A DNA stretch of 64,000 nucleotides from Macrosoma leucophasiata (GCA_036365455.1 JAWQUS010000025.1:20248001-20312000); one strand, 5' to 3'. Shown: positions 22,015 through 32,160, numbered from the stretch's first letter. Notes: a model not told the origin generated them from the sequence alone. Program-made: numbers and translations.

Positions 22015-22292
22015 TTTTTTATGTCACGAAGGTGACCCGCAAGCATGTAGCTCACTTGGATGTTAAGTGATGACTGCAGCCTACAGACATCTTCATAAAA
22101 ACCAGAGGTCAAAATGCACATGGATGAGACCATCACCCCTGAGACCTAAGAGACCTAATGTCTCTGTGCTAGTTATTACGGGGCCAGACCTTACTATGTA
22201 ACCGGAACACGGAAGTGCTACCATTTGGGGACAGATAGAATAGGTAATGCGGTGGGCCTACGCCTTCTTCTACACAGGAACTCAACCACCAG
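22015..22292 (-). repeat. Family 1 SINE-like repeat, diverged full length
   Basis: On the minus strand it runs from GGTGGTTGAGTTCCTGTG to the T-run-complement tail at 22015. It carries the GAGACCTAAGAGACCTAATG small duplication and a deletion near the GTGCTACCATTTGG block. Confidence 0.75.
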
Positions 22293-22905
22293 GAACAATT
22301 CATGAAAGTGGCGAACATACAATTAATTTACATCATCCATTTATAAATCCGGTGCAGGTATATATGCTGCAGGTTGAAGTGCACGACGATTGAACAAGCT
22401 CGCCCACTTTGCAACGTAATCCAGCTTCAGATAGCTTCTGAGTTCCTGTACGCAGTTATAATCGATATATATATATCGATCGAGCGGACGACACTGTTTG
22501 TAAAAGGTGGAATATTTAAAATTACCGGTATACAGATGCTAAGTCAATACCAGTGTAGGTAACCCTGCATTCTCTTCTCCGTCGGCCGCTAAATTGTAAT
22601 ATGCCACATCGCTCATCAATTACTGTGTTCCAGTTTGATTGTAATGGAAACAAAAAATAGTATGTCTCAAAAGTTAAAACGGTAATACCTTTTCCTTTTA
22701 AGTCTTCAAATACCCTTGTGTTCACTTCACTATCCGTAAATTTTGCATATTAAAATTGACTGACTTAAAAAAAGGACTATATTTGAATTCATTTAATCGA
22801 AACATCTGCAATTAGCATATGTCGCACCAAGATATTAGTTAAAGTTATTGTGACGTTTCACATCCTATTCTAACTTTAATAGATTTCTTTAAGTTAGAGA
22901 AGGAT

Positions 22906-23148
22906 TGTTTTTTATATTATTTCGCATTAACACATGCTTGTGAAATACATATTTTTTTTAAAGAAAAATGGAAAGGAATTTGACTTCAGGCGAGACTCGA
23001 ACTCGCGGCCACTGGGAATCTAGTCCAGCCGCTCTTCCAACTGAGCTACCGAAGTCCTGCCCGATTTGTCAAATCTTACCTTCACATTTATTGCATTGCC
23101 TTATGGCGGCAGTAGCGACATCTATTGCCAGACAATGCTAGTTTTAGC
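22906..23148 (-). mobile_element. 243-bp retroposon-like insertion carrying a tRNA
   Basis: It is bounded by perfect 11-bp direct repeats (TAGAGAAGGAT at 22895-22905 and 23149-23159), the expected scar of LINE-mediated retroposition. On the minus strand there are about 92 bases, then a tRNA-like sequence at 22982-23056, then an A-rich 3' part with an A-run near 22960. An internal tRNA with a long 5' leader is unusual for a SINE, whose tRNA part is normally at the very 5' end. Confidence 0.65.
22982..23056 (-). tRNA. tRNA-like sequence, isotype unresolved
   Basis: On the minus strand the 75-base sequence folds as a cloverleaf: acceptor GACTTCG/TGAAGTC (7 pairs with one G-U), D arm GCTC/GAGC with AGTTGGAA loop, box A TAGCTCAGTTGG, T arm GCGAG/CTCGC with a TTCGAGT loop, box B AGTTCGAGTCT. 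The anticodon stem CTGGA/CCCAG has one mismatch. The 7-base loop CTAGATT would read anticodon AGA (Ser), but a serine tRNA should have a long variable arm and this one has five bases. Position 37 is also a pyrimidine. It may therefore be a decayed tRNA or the promoter of a SINE rather than a working tRNA gene. Confidence 0.7.
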
Positions 23149-23286
23149 TAGAGAAGGATGTGAAATGTTTCTTTAACATCAACAAATATGTTGGTACAAC
23201 CCAGGCGTATTGTAGGTTGTAGAAAAACAATTTAAAATTCAAACAATTTAAAATTCAAACAACAAAACAACACGTCATTTCGCATC

Positions 23287-23432
23287 TACAGAATGAGTAA
23301 ACAAATTTTGTGAAGAGACTACAGTTATAATAAATTAGAAACTCAGTGTTAAACTTCGTAAATATTTTCCAACAGTTTTTAATACAACATACTTTAATAA
23401 TTGCTTCAAAAATTTTGTTTACTCACCCTGTA
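23287..23432. mobile_element. Mariner-like MITE, ~28-bp inverted ends (146 bp)
   Basis: The left end TACAGAATGAGTAAACAAAT and the reversed right end TACAGGGTGAGTAAACAAAA match over about 28 bases. Both ends begin at a TA, which fits the TA target duplication of Tc1/mariner elements. No coding region. Confidence 0.8.
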
Positions 23433-23848
23433 AATGTAAACTGACGAATCGAAAGTGACACGATGTCACTGTATGACATATGTATCTCGCGGTTTAATGC
23501 ACAAAACACTTTCTTTCACTGACTGCGTACTTCGTGTGGCATTCAGATACTTCAAAGTCTTATTAAAGCTTATTCAATCGTAGACGACATATTGCATGAT
23601 CACATTAGAAAATATATTTGGTTCAAAGATTCAGAATGATAATGGTAGAGTTTCCAGTGTAGAAACTTGAGGTGACAGACAGACGGACAGACAGCTGGAC
23701 TTTTTAATAGAAAATGACGGAGTCTTTATAATAGTTTCGTTAGCACCTAAGGTTCCACCTTAAAATTGCTTGTTATAATTACGTACATAACTGTTACGCA
23801 GTCGTTGAAGTCTTCAGCTTTCGGAGTTCGATAGTAAATATATTAAGA

Positions 23849-24047
23849 ACTAGGCCCCGGCTTCGCGCGGTTGCATGTTACCTACCCTCTCCTATTCATC
23901 TTAGCGTGATGTAGCCTAAAGCCTTACTCGATAAATGAGCTATCTAACACTGAAATTATTTTTCAAATCGGTTCAGTAGTTCCTGAGATTAGCGCGTTCA
24001 AGCAAACAAACAAACAAACTCTTCAGCTTTATAATATTAGTATAGAT
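23849..24047 (-). repeat. LINE-like 3' tail repeat, copy 2 of 3
   Basis: The reverse complement of the copies at 3982 and 36193: AACTAGGCCCCGGCTTCGCG, CGATAAATGAGCTATCTAAC, AATCGGTTCAGTAGTTCC and CAGCTTTATAATATTAGT appear in order. Confidence 0.7.
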
Positions 24048-24369
24048 GTGATATAAATATAGTCCGATGGAGCTCTAATGAATATAGATTAAAAATAATC
24101 CTTTATACCACATTTTAATAGCCTGTACTAGTCGAGGTGATTAGAGCCAATCAATAGTTTTGTGTCATTTTTAAAGAGACTTCAACGCGTTATTAGACTG
24201 CTTTGAGTTCAATTACCATTTTTGATGTAGTATATTTAAAAATCTTGAAAAATGTTGTACTTTTAAGTGCATAGATTTCTCCATTATAGTTAAGAATAAT
24301 GACTAATTATACTAAATGCATATTATATAAATAGGGTAATTACACTTTTCATATATTTTATGTTACGAT

Positions 24370-24381
24370 TGGACTTTAGGT
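24370..24381. repeat. RTE target-site duplication, left copy
   Basis: TGGACTTTAGGT at 24370-24381 is repeated exactly at 27598-27609 on the other side of the RTE element. Confidence 0.95.
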
Positions 24382-27300
24382 CATCATCATCATCATCATT
24401 TCAGCCAAAAGACGTCCACTGCTGGACAAAGGCCTCCCCCAAAGAATGCCACAACGAACGGTCCTGGGCCGCCCTCATCCAGCGATTGCCCGCGACCTTC
24501 ACCAGGTCGTCGGTCCACCTCGTGGGGGGCCTGCCTACGCTTCGTCTTCCGGTACGCGGTCGCCACTCTAGAACTCTTCTGCCCCAACGGCCGTCAGTTC
24601 TGCGAGCTATGTGCCCTGCCCACTGCCACTTGAGTTTCGCTATTCGATGGGCTATGTCGGTTACTTTGGTCCTCATGCGGATCTCCTCATTTCTGATTCG
24701 ATCTCGCAGAGTAACTCCGAGCATAGCCCTCTCCATCGCTCTCTGAGTGACCTTGAGCCTTCTTATGAGGCCCATAGTGAGCGACCACGTTTCTGTTCCG
24801 TATGTCATCACTGGCAACACACACTGGTCAAAGACCTTCTTCTTCAGACACTGCGGTAAATTGGACGAGAAGATATAACGCAGCTTCCCGAACGCTGCCC
24901 ATCCGAGTTGGATTCGGCGATTGACCTCTTTCTCGAAGTTGGACCTACCTAACTGGACCGTTTGTCCCAGGTATACGTAATCGTCAACAACTTCGAGTGT
25001 AGTACCCTCGACCATAACAGGAGTGGGCGTAACAAGGACATTCGACATAATTTTCGTCTTGTCCATGTTCATTTTAAGGCCCACTCGTTGGGAGGCCCTA
25101 CTGAGGCCATTGAGCATTGTGCCAAGGTCTTCCAGGGTCTCAGCCATGACTACGATATCATCCGCAAATCGGAGGTGGGAGATGTACTCGCCGTTAATGT
25201 TGATGCCGAGTCCGTTCCAGTCCAGAAGCTTGAAGACATCTTCCAATGCAGCGGTGAACAGTTTCGGAGATATGACATCTCCCTGTCTCACACCTCGCTG
25301 CAGTTGGATAGGTTTCGAGTTCCGGTCCTGAAGGCGAACCGACATAGTGGCGTTTTCGTACAAGCTCCTTAGCACCTCGATGTATCGGTAGTCGACTTGG
25401 CACCTCTGGAGTGACTGTAGCACAGCCCAAATCTCGACCGAATCGAAGGCTTTCTCATAGTCCACAAACGCTAGACAGAGGGGCTGGTTATACTCTTCTG
25501 TCTTCTGTATAACCTGCCGCAGCGTGTGTATGTGGTCTATGGTGCTAAAACCTTTACGGAACCCGGCTTGTTCGGGAGGCTGGAAGTCGTCGAGTCTGCG
25601 AGATAGACGTTTCGTAACCACTCTCGAAAACAGCTTATAGACGTGACTTAGAAGTGCGATGGGCCTATAATTTTTAAGAAGGGTATTGTCGCCTTTCTTA
25701 AAGAACAGTACCACCACACTTCTGTGCCACGCCTGTGGCGTTTTTCCCTCGGATATGACGGAATTGAACATCAACTGAAGAGCTTCTAATACTGGCCTTC
25801 CGCCCGCTTTCAGGAGTTCAGCAGTGATTCCGTCATCACCCGGCGCCCTGTTGTTTTTGAGCTGTTTGAGAGCCGTGCTAATCTCGTCTAGACTGACGTC
25901 CGGGATATCTTCGGTGTAGTGTCGGGTCAGTCCGGCTCTAGGATCTGCTGCCGGACTGTTAACAGGTGGTCGTGCTGTCGTGTATAACTGTCCGTAAAAC
26001 CGTTCGATCTCTTCTGCAAGCTCAGGTTTCGACGATACGATTCTGTTGTCCTCTGTCTTCAGCTTAGTGAGACGGCTTTGCCCTAAGGACAGATCTTTGG
26101 CGAACACTTTAGAGCCCTTGTGCCGCTCTATGGCTGCTTTAATACTATCAGTATTAAAGTGCCGAAGGTCGCGAGTCAATGACTTCGAGATCTGTCTGTT
26201 GAGCCGCCTGTACACTAAAGCATCTTCAGAGGACTTCAGCACCATACCGCGCCTCTCCTCCATGAGCTTGAGAGTTGAGCTGGAGATCTTTTTGGTTTTA
26301 TTCGTAGGGCGGGTCTTGAAAAACTTAGAGCCCGCCGTACGGACAGTTTCCACTAACCTGTTATTGTAATCGTCCACATCTACGCACTCTCTCAGGCATT
26401 CGAAGCGATTTTGTAGCTCGAGTTGAAAGCTCTCGGGGTTTTGGATTTGGGCAGGTGCTGGGCGGAGCGTAGACTTCATTAGTCGGGATCTTTCGATCTT
26501 GACCTTTATATTCAGTGTGCCTCTTACCAATCGGTGATCACTCCCGGTTTTTACCGAATTGATCACAGAGACATCACTGAATATATGCCGCCTCGTGGAC
26601 ATAATGAAGTCTATCTCATTTTTAGTCGCACCATCAGGACTGATCCAGGTCCACTTCCGGCACTCCCGCTTCTTGAAGAAAGAGTTCATCATGAAGAGGC
26701 TCTCTTTCTCCATGAAGTCAGCCAGAGTCTGGCCCCTGGTGTTTCGTCGCCCATATCCAAATCGTCCCACTTTCAGCTCATGATCACCTCGAACGCCCAA
26801 TTTTGCGTTGAAATCCCCCATGACAACGTTGTAGTGGGTCTTCGAACTATGTATGGCTCTGGAAATGTCCTCATACATAGTTTCTACCTCATCATCGGAG
26901 TGTGCGGAGGTTGGGGCGTAGACCTGTATGACCTTCAGCGAATACCGTTTGGTTATTCTGAGTATAAGGTACGCCACTCTCGACGACACACTCTCGATCT
27001 TGACAACGTTGTTCACGAGGGACTTGTGGACGATGAACCCGATACCACCTTGGGACAGTTGGTCGCCCTCCCGGAAATAGAGCAGGTTACCAGACTTGAG
27101 GGTTATCGAGTCCTCCCCCTGTCTTCGGACTTCCGATAACCCTACAATGTGCCACCGTAACCCGCTCAATTCTTCCTCCAGTTCCATAACTTTCTCTTCG
27201 ATCCGCAGCGTCCGTACGTTGTATGTTGCCAGGGCCAGTTGTCGTCGGGTGTGGTACCCTGGCATCTCCCGGTGATTCTTAGCACCCCCTGCCCCGCCGT

Positions 27301-27597
27301 TACCATGACCGGTACCACCATGGTCAGGAATAGCGAAGCTACCGGGGACTAGGGGCCGTTGTGTTTTGTTGTAAAGCATTTTGAGGTGATTTGCCATAAT
27401 CGCCACGCTTGGCATGCGGGTTGGCGATCGCAGTGGCGGCAATTTTATCACGGGACGCTGCTGCCCATCCCGGATACTCCTACCACCATGGTTTGACCGC
27501 CATTGTTCGGTTGACTGACTGCACTAGAGGAAGAATTCCCTCCACTAGAAGAGAATTCTTCCGCTAGCGGGCGATGGGGTCGTCACATCCCGACGCC
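24382..27597 (-). mobile_element. Full-length RTE-clade LINE (3216 bp)
   Basis: The element is bounded by a perfect 12-bp target duplication. On the minus strand it starts at 27597 with GGCGTCGGGATGTGACGAC, the same 5' start seen in the fragments at 6825 and 8057. It ends at 24382 in ATG triplets only about 18 bases after the stop codon, so the 3' untranslated region is almost absent. One ORF covers about 95 % of the length. RTE elements are about 3.2 kb, encode endonuclease and reverse transcriptase in one frame, and end in short tandem repeats; this copy fits each point. An intact ORF plus a perfect duplication means recent insertion and possible activity. Confidence 0.95.
24401..27451 (-). 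CDS. RTE endonuclease-reverse transcriptase (1016 aa, intact)
   Basis: A retrotransposon polyprotein that nicks target DNA and copies its own RNA into it. The apurinic-type endonuclease spans about residues 72-315: ATYNVRTLR near 75-83, the acidic GLSEVRRQ near 104-111, VYAPTS near 178-182, MGDFNAKLG near 211-219, NEIDFI near 278-283 and GSDHRLV near 303-309. The reverse transcriptase follows at about 530-800: NNRAPGDDGITAELLKAG near 533-550, AFVDYEKAFDSV near 661-672 with the first catalytic Asp, QRGVRQGDVISPKLF near 718-732, and FADD near 762-765 with the catalytic pair. A C-terminal Trp/Arg-rich region (KWQWAGHIARR, GRPPTRWTDD) is typical of the clade. No stop or frameshift. The start is chosen as the first Met; internal Mets at 13, 19 and 25 are alternatives. 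Possible antisense frames over this gene are shadows. Confidence 0.95.
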   Translation of the reverse strand: MIKLPPLRSPTRMPSVAIMANHLKMLYNKTQRPLVPGSFAIPDHGGTGHGNGGAGGAKNHREMPGYHTRRQLALATYNVRTLRIEEKVMELEEELSGLRWHIVGLSEVRRQGEDSITLKSGNLLYFREGDQLSQGGIGFIVHKSLVNNVVKIESVSSRVAYLILRITKRYSLKVIQVYAPTSAHSDDEVETMYEDISRAIHSSKTHYNVVMGDFNAKLGVRGDHELKVGRFGYGRRNTRGQTLADFMEKESLFMMNSFFKKRECRKWTWISPDGATKNEIDFIMSTRRHIFSDVSVINSVKTGSDHRLVRGTLNIKVKIERSRLMKSTLRPAPAQIQNPESFQLELQNRFECLRECVDVDDYNNRLVETVRTAGSKFFKTRPTNKTKKISSSTLKLMEERRGMVLKSSEDALVYRRLNRQISKSLTRDLRHFNTDSIKAAIERHKGSKVFAKDLSLGQSRLTKLKTEDNRIVSSKPELAEEIERFYGQLYTTARPPVNSPAADPRAGLTRHYTEDIPDVSLDEISTALKQLKNNRAPGDDGITAELLKAGGRPVLEALQLMFNSVISEGKTPQAWHRSVVVLFFKKGDNTLLKNYRPIALLSHVYKLFSRVVTKRLSRRLDDFQPPEQAGFRKGFSTIDHIHTLRQVIQKTEEYNQPLCLAFVDYEKAFDSVEIWAVLQSLQRCQVDYRYIEVLRSLYENATMSVRLQDRNSKPIQLQRGVRQGDVISPKLFTAALEDVFKLLDWNGLGININGEYISHLRFADDIVVMAETLEDLGTMLNGLSRASQRVGLKMNMDKTKIMSNVLVTPTPVMVEGTTLEVVDDYVYLGQTVQLGRSNFEKEVNRRIQLGWAAFGKLRYIFSSNLPQCLKKKVFDQCVLPVMTYGTETWSLTMGLIRRLKVTQRAMERAMLGVTLRDRIRNEEIRMRTKVTDIAHRIAKLKWQWAGHIARRTDGRWGRRVLEWRPRTGRRSVGRPPTRWTDDLVKVAGNRWMRAAQDRSLWHSLGEAFVQQWTSFG

Positions 27598-27609
27598 TGG
27601 ACTTTAGGT
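27598..27609. repeat. RTE target-site duplication, right copy
   Basis: An exact copy of the 12 bases at 24370-24381. Confidence 0.95.
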
Positions 27610-27612
27610 ACA

Positions 27613-27706
27613 CTTGTTTTATTTTATTTATTTATTTTATAGTTTATGCACAAAAATTATACATAAGGCGGACTTATCGCCACTAGGCATTTTCTACCAG
27701 TCAACC
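27613..27706 (-). mobile_element. LINE 3'-end fragment (Jockey-like)
   Basis: On the minus strand GACTGGTAGAAAATGCCTAG, GATAAGTCCGCCTTATGTAT and a TAAATAAATAAAATAAAA tail match the retroposed piece at 15385-15543 in layout. It is heavily 5' truncated. It lies four bases from the RTE target duplication. Confidence 0.7.
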
Positions 27707-28416
27707 AGTCAGTCACCATCAGTCTAACTTTATTGGACTACCACTAGGATCACGGGACCAGAAGTAAAACTTCGGTAGAGCAACTGGTTAAGGTAACCAT
27801 ACACAAATATTATCTATATCTGCAAGACGAATAGATGGACTATGTACCAATAGCTAAACTGTGACTTAATAAAAATTTTAATTAAAAATATTGAAATAAC
27901 CACAACCTGTATACCTACGTAATGCAAGCGGCCACTACGCCAGTGTTTTCTAAAATGACGCCTCCAATTAATTCAAATAATTACTTTTATACGAAACTAA
28001 ACGTAAATGAAATTATGATTTAATTAAAAACAAATTATTATGACTAAGTCATTCGCAATTACCACATATTTCGTAATGACATGAAACATGAGATGATATT
28101 TGTTGTATAAATATTCGAAATGTTGCATGATTACGTAAAATAATTTATATAAGCCTGGAAAATAGTATTAAAAATATATAATGATTTTAATTATTATTAT
28201 CATTGCTTCAAACTGACCGACCTATTATTTGTTCAAATAAAAAGTTCGTTTTAATTTGCAGAACTATTCTTGATTATTGCTATTTCTTTTCTTTTTATTA
28301 TAAATAGATTTTAAAAAACAGATAGCGTCGGACGTGACTATCCCACCGCCCACTAGCTGATTTTTTTTAATTAATTGAAAAATTATACATCCTTCACCAA
28401 TATTTTTGCTATTAGG
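27707..28416. other. Non-coding, nothing recognised
   Basis: AT-rich with no exon, RNA gene or repeat end supported. Confidence 0.35.
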
Positions 28417-28505
28417 TGTATTCAAAATTCAAAATTCAAATCATTTATTTCAAATTGGTCTACAAGGACACTTTTGCATTGTCGGGTTATAAGCTACCTA
28501 GAGAG
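28417..28505 (-). mobile_element. LINE 3' end with (TTTTGAA)n tail
   Basis: ATTCAAAATTCAAAATTCAA at the left edge is a short tandem tail in reverse orientation, followed by ATCATTTATTTCAAATTGG. This layout is common at the 3' ends of insect non-LTR elements. No coding part. Confidence 0.5.
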
Positions 28506-28621
28506 AATGACTTATAATAATAATCCAATAGGTATAAATAAATACCAATTTAATAATAATATTTAACCGATACGTGAATCATTAAATTTTTCAATTCCTA
28601 CGTAGAAGAAAATGACTTTAC

Positions 28622-28766
28622 ATATATTTTTTATCTTGTTTGACATGTATATCAATTGTTGTTCACTTTAATTTATTTTGTTTGTTTTTGACGTGTCATA
28701 AGAGGTACCTGTCACCCTAAATAAATAAATGAGTTTCTGATTCTGATTCTGATTCTGATTCTGAAT
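28622..28766 (+). mobile_element. LINE 3' end with (TTCTGA)n tail
   Basis: TTTTTTATCTTGTTTGACAT, GACGTGTCATAAGAGGTACC, TGTCACCCTAAATAAATAAA and then four to five TTCTGA-type units. It is the forward-strand relative of 19692 and 53711, and the best-preserved tail. Confidence 0.75.
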
Positions 28767-29560
28767 TACATACTAAATTTTATCAAAATCGGCCCAGGGT
28801 TTAGTTGATGAAAGCGTAATAAACAGTAAAATTAGTAAGGATAAGGATATAAAACTGCAATACAATTTGGACGTAGAAACGAATTTGATATAAAATCTAA
28901 AACAACAGAAATCACAATTATCTTTAGAAATTATGAAATTTTATCAAAAACTAAAAATTTTAAAATTTAGGCAATACCAATTATAATGTAGAGTATTTCA
29001 TAACGATATTACGTCCTGTCACTTCCCATTGTTAAAATCATTTTCAATTTAGCAACATAAATGAAGTAATCGAGCGTCTTATTGCTCAAGTGTATAAATA
29101 ATCCAATTGCACGAGCCGACCGAGGTAAGCGTGATTATAACCACGCCTAAATTCTTGGCAATTGACAACTTGTCATTGCTCTCGATATCCAGACTTGAGG
29201 TATGCCATAGGTATGTCAGCATTGATTTTACTGTGACCAGATACTTACTGCTGAGGAATGCTTGGCATGTAAAATTTTGCTTTTATTATTTTTAAACAGT
29301 TTTGTTTAGTTTGACCCTGTAATTATCAAAAATATTTTTGATATGAATTAGTCCATCGAATAGAGCGTGAGTCTGTTGATAAGTAATATATTATATTTCT
29401 AAACTCCAGCAGAACCACAAATAATTTTCTTCATCTATACATCTATACAAATAATTAAAATTGGAGTGTCTGTTTGTAATATTAAAATAACTGCTTTTTA
29501 CTAAATGCATATGTACATACATATACACGGAACATATACCAAAACAACATTTTTTACAAT
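28767..29560. other. Non-coding, nothing recognised
   Basis: A short ATTTTATCAAAATCGGCCCA word at about 28774 resembles an RTE-type tail. The frame at 29107-29295 has no domain. Confidence 0.35.
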
Positions 29561-29564
29561 TTTT

Positions 29565-29945
29565 GTCTGTCTGTCTGTCTGTTTGGCGGGGTTATAATCT
29601 TGGGAACGGCTTTACCGATTTTGACGGGACTTTCAGTGACAGATAGCTGATGTGATAAGGAGTAACTTAGGCTACTTTTATCTCCATACATCCATATATA
29701 CATACATACCTACATACAAATAAGTAGAATTGGAGTGTATCCGACTTTAAAGAGACTTCCACGGGTAAGTAGCTGATGTACTAAGGAGTAACTTAGACTA
29801 CTTTTATCTCCATACATCCATACTTACATACCCGCATACAAATAAGTAGAATTGGAGTGTATCCGACTTTGACGGGACTTCCACGGGTAGGTAGCTGATG
29901 TAATAGGAAGTAACTTAGGCTTCTTTTATACTAGCTGCGCCTACG
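29565..29945. repeat. ~122-bp tandem repeat, three units, in an RTE-like tail
   Basis: After a (TGTC)n run, units start at about 29617, 29743 and 29865. Each contains GATTTTGACGGGACTT-type, TAGCTGATGT, GGAGTAACTTAG, CTACTTTTATCTCCATACAT and AAGTAGAATTGGAGTGTATC words. The third unit ends near 29935 at TATACTAGCTGCGCC. The words are those of an RTE-like non-coding tail, duplicated in tandem. Confidence 0.85.
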
Positions 29946-30014
29946 ACTTCGTCCGGGTAGATACTGAACAATCATATTTTTTCTCACGTGGACGAAGTCG
30001 CGGGCACAGCTAGT
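29937..30014. repeat. Inverted repeat CTAGCTG...CAGCTAG
   Basis: CTAGCTGCGCCTACGACTTC at the left and GAAGTCGCGGGCACAGCTAG at the right are imperfect inverted copies about 40 bases apart. Both resemble the GC-rich end of RTE-like tails, so this is probably two such ends meeting head to head. Confidence 0.65.
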
Positions 30015-31175
30015 TAATAATAACCTTAATCAATATTTTCCAACCTTTCAATCCGTTTTCGAGCCTAGCAGTAGTTGCCTAATCTTTTAAAGAATTATCA
30101 TTCCCAATTGCCTCGTCACTAGTTGAGAAATAAACTAACAATGCTTACCAAAATTATGTAAAACACAACAGTAATCAATACGAAACGTGTTGAGCTTCAT
30201 AACACAAATCCTTGATCACCGCTAAAACCACAAAATAACACTGACTCTATTAACTAAATGCGATTTGTTAAACAATTTAGAATCGAAATCGTTTTGAAAT
30301 TTGCATCGCAAATTTTTAACAATGTAAATTTTAGCCATTTAGGTACCTATAATATGTACTGTAGTGCTAGACTGGACACTCCCCTTGGTAGCATGGTTCC
30401 AGTTTAAAAAATTCAATTTACCACACTTTCACATAGTACCTAAAGTGGTCATATCTTTCAAATCAATTTAAAAACGGAACCGGCTGTTTGTTCCTTTGTC
30501 TTTTCTCTAAATTTACCTCGTTGATATTATCACTAATTTATGGCTCATTAATGTTTCCTACTTAATCATTAATGAAAACTTCTTTAAAGTTTTTACAATA
30601 AAATTCAAATTGAACAATCAGAATTCAAAAATAGAAGGAGAAGAGTTTTTGTACGATTCGGATCTGTACCTTCCAGCTTGATATACTTGAATTACCATCA
30701 AAGTTGATGTACCAGATATCAAACGTTTCTATCATACAAGAAACAACTTGCATTCTTTATTAGTCAATGAAACTTTGTAACCTTAAAGGAAAATATTTTT
30801 CCCTTAAGGTCAAAATTTCCATTGAATATGTTGATTTACGACCGCGACGATAATCTTGCGATATGCTTAAGGAAACAGCCGATTTTAACTGATAGTATTA
30901 TTTTGTGATCTTACTCGAAAGCACGTCTTCATTTCTTTAACACAACGGGAAAAAAAGCCAGTAAGTATTTTTGTTACCTGTTTTTAAAATACACGAGTTA
31001 TCAATTTTAAAACTAGTGGTCTTCTTACTAGCACAACTATTGCAAATGCATTCACTTTATTGCAAATGATCGCAAGTGTAATCATAATCTTTTAATTCTT
31101 CTAGTGCATAGGCGTGGTCAATATGAGACTTGCTTCGCTTATCGTATCTATATCAAAGAAAGAAAATATTTTTAT
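30015..31175. other. Non-coding, nothing recognised
   Basis: No exon, RNA or repeat end could be supported. Confidence 0.35.
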
Positions 31176-31343
31176 GTCTCCGTAATAACTTTACTATTAA
31201 CGAGGGAATACCTTGGTCTCAGGGATGGCAACGCATCTACATTTATGAGTGTAGATACATACATACATACATCTATTCGCTGCAGTCATCACTTACCAGC
31301 CATGTGAACTACCAGTCTGTCACTATCATTACATAAAAAAAAA
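31176..31343 (+). repeat. Family 1 SINE-like repeat, 5'-truncated
   Basis: Starts within the family at TCCGTAATAACTTTACTATT, then CTTGGTCTCAGGGATGGCAA, a CATACATACATACATA microsatellite in the middle, CGCTGCAGTCATCACTTACC, and ends in an A-run. 5' truncation with an intact tail is typical of reverse-transcribed elements. Confidence 0.75.
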
Positions 31344-32160
31344 CTGTTTAATTTTTTAAACCACTTTCACTAATCTGTCTTAATTTCCCAAGCTTGCTCA
31401 ATCAAATTGGTCATGCCCATTCATATATTTGTTTGCATTGTCAAAGCTCGTGATCCACAAAGGCTGCACCGGTACCGCGATCATGATCTCTGATCTCTTA
31501 TTACATTAGTCAGCAGGCACGCGGTTTTTGACCTTGCCTGGTCCCCTATCACTTGTGGACGTGTCTTGTCTTTGTTCTGTAAGTAATAGGGTTTTAGTTC
31601 CGCCTTTTATCTTTACGGTGTCACCAGATAATTATTTAGATCTATTAACTTTGATTATTTCAATTCATTTTTTATGTAATAGTGGTTACTTTGATGGTAA
31701 GAGAAAACTGCAATCTATATCCCGAAAATCAAGATCGTTGACACTTTTGCTATAGTAATTCCGGGGCCATACAAAATTTTACGTAGTGAAGAACTTTTTG
31801 TTTTCTCAATTCTTGAACATAATTTAAATTAAATAGAACCTGATACCAAAAATATATCAACATTAATCTAATTAAAATGAATTGAGACTATGCCTTACAG
31901 TTGTAATACTTAAAAGTTTCAACAGAACAAGTTGGTTAATGAATAATACAAAAACCCACGTAGATAAAATCCTAATTACTATCATACACAATCTTATGCC
32001 ATTGACCCGAGTTATCGCACCCACTGTTCGCCTTGTTCTACGTCCAACTGTTGCTCTAATATTAAAACATTGGTGCTAAACATTGACTCAAGTACAGTTT
32101 CATATTTTTTAGGCTGTGGAGTTTATTTATTTGTCATGTATAGTACGTTGTGAACTGTAT
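31344..32160. other. Non-coding, nothing recognised
   Basis: Frames at 31528-31755 and 31882-32079 have no domain, no splice context and no coding character that I can support. Confidence 0.35.

Larger units (their letters stand above)
22852..23170. mobile_element. 66-bp foldback MITE split by a 243-bp insertion
   Basis: The halves TTTCACATCCTATTCTAAC (left) and GAGAAGGATGTGAAATG (right) are the arms of a small palindromic element. An unsplit copy exists at 62434-62499. Between them lies the insertion 22906-23148 flanked by the 11-bp duplication TAGAGAAGGAT. Confidence 0.75.

Noticed and set aside
22461..22480. Twenty-base palindrome ATCGATATATATATATCGAT
   Set aside because: Mostly a TA microsatellite flanked by ATCGAT. 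Not strong enough to call an element.
24360..27139. Long antisense open frames over the RTE gene
   Set aside because: They are shadows of the intact 1016-codon ORF on the minus strand.
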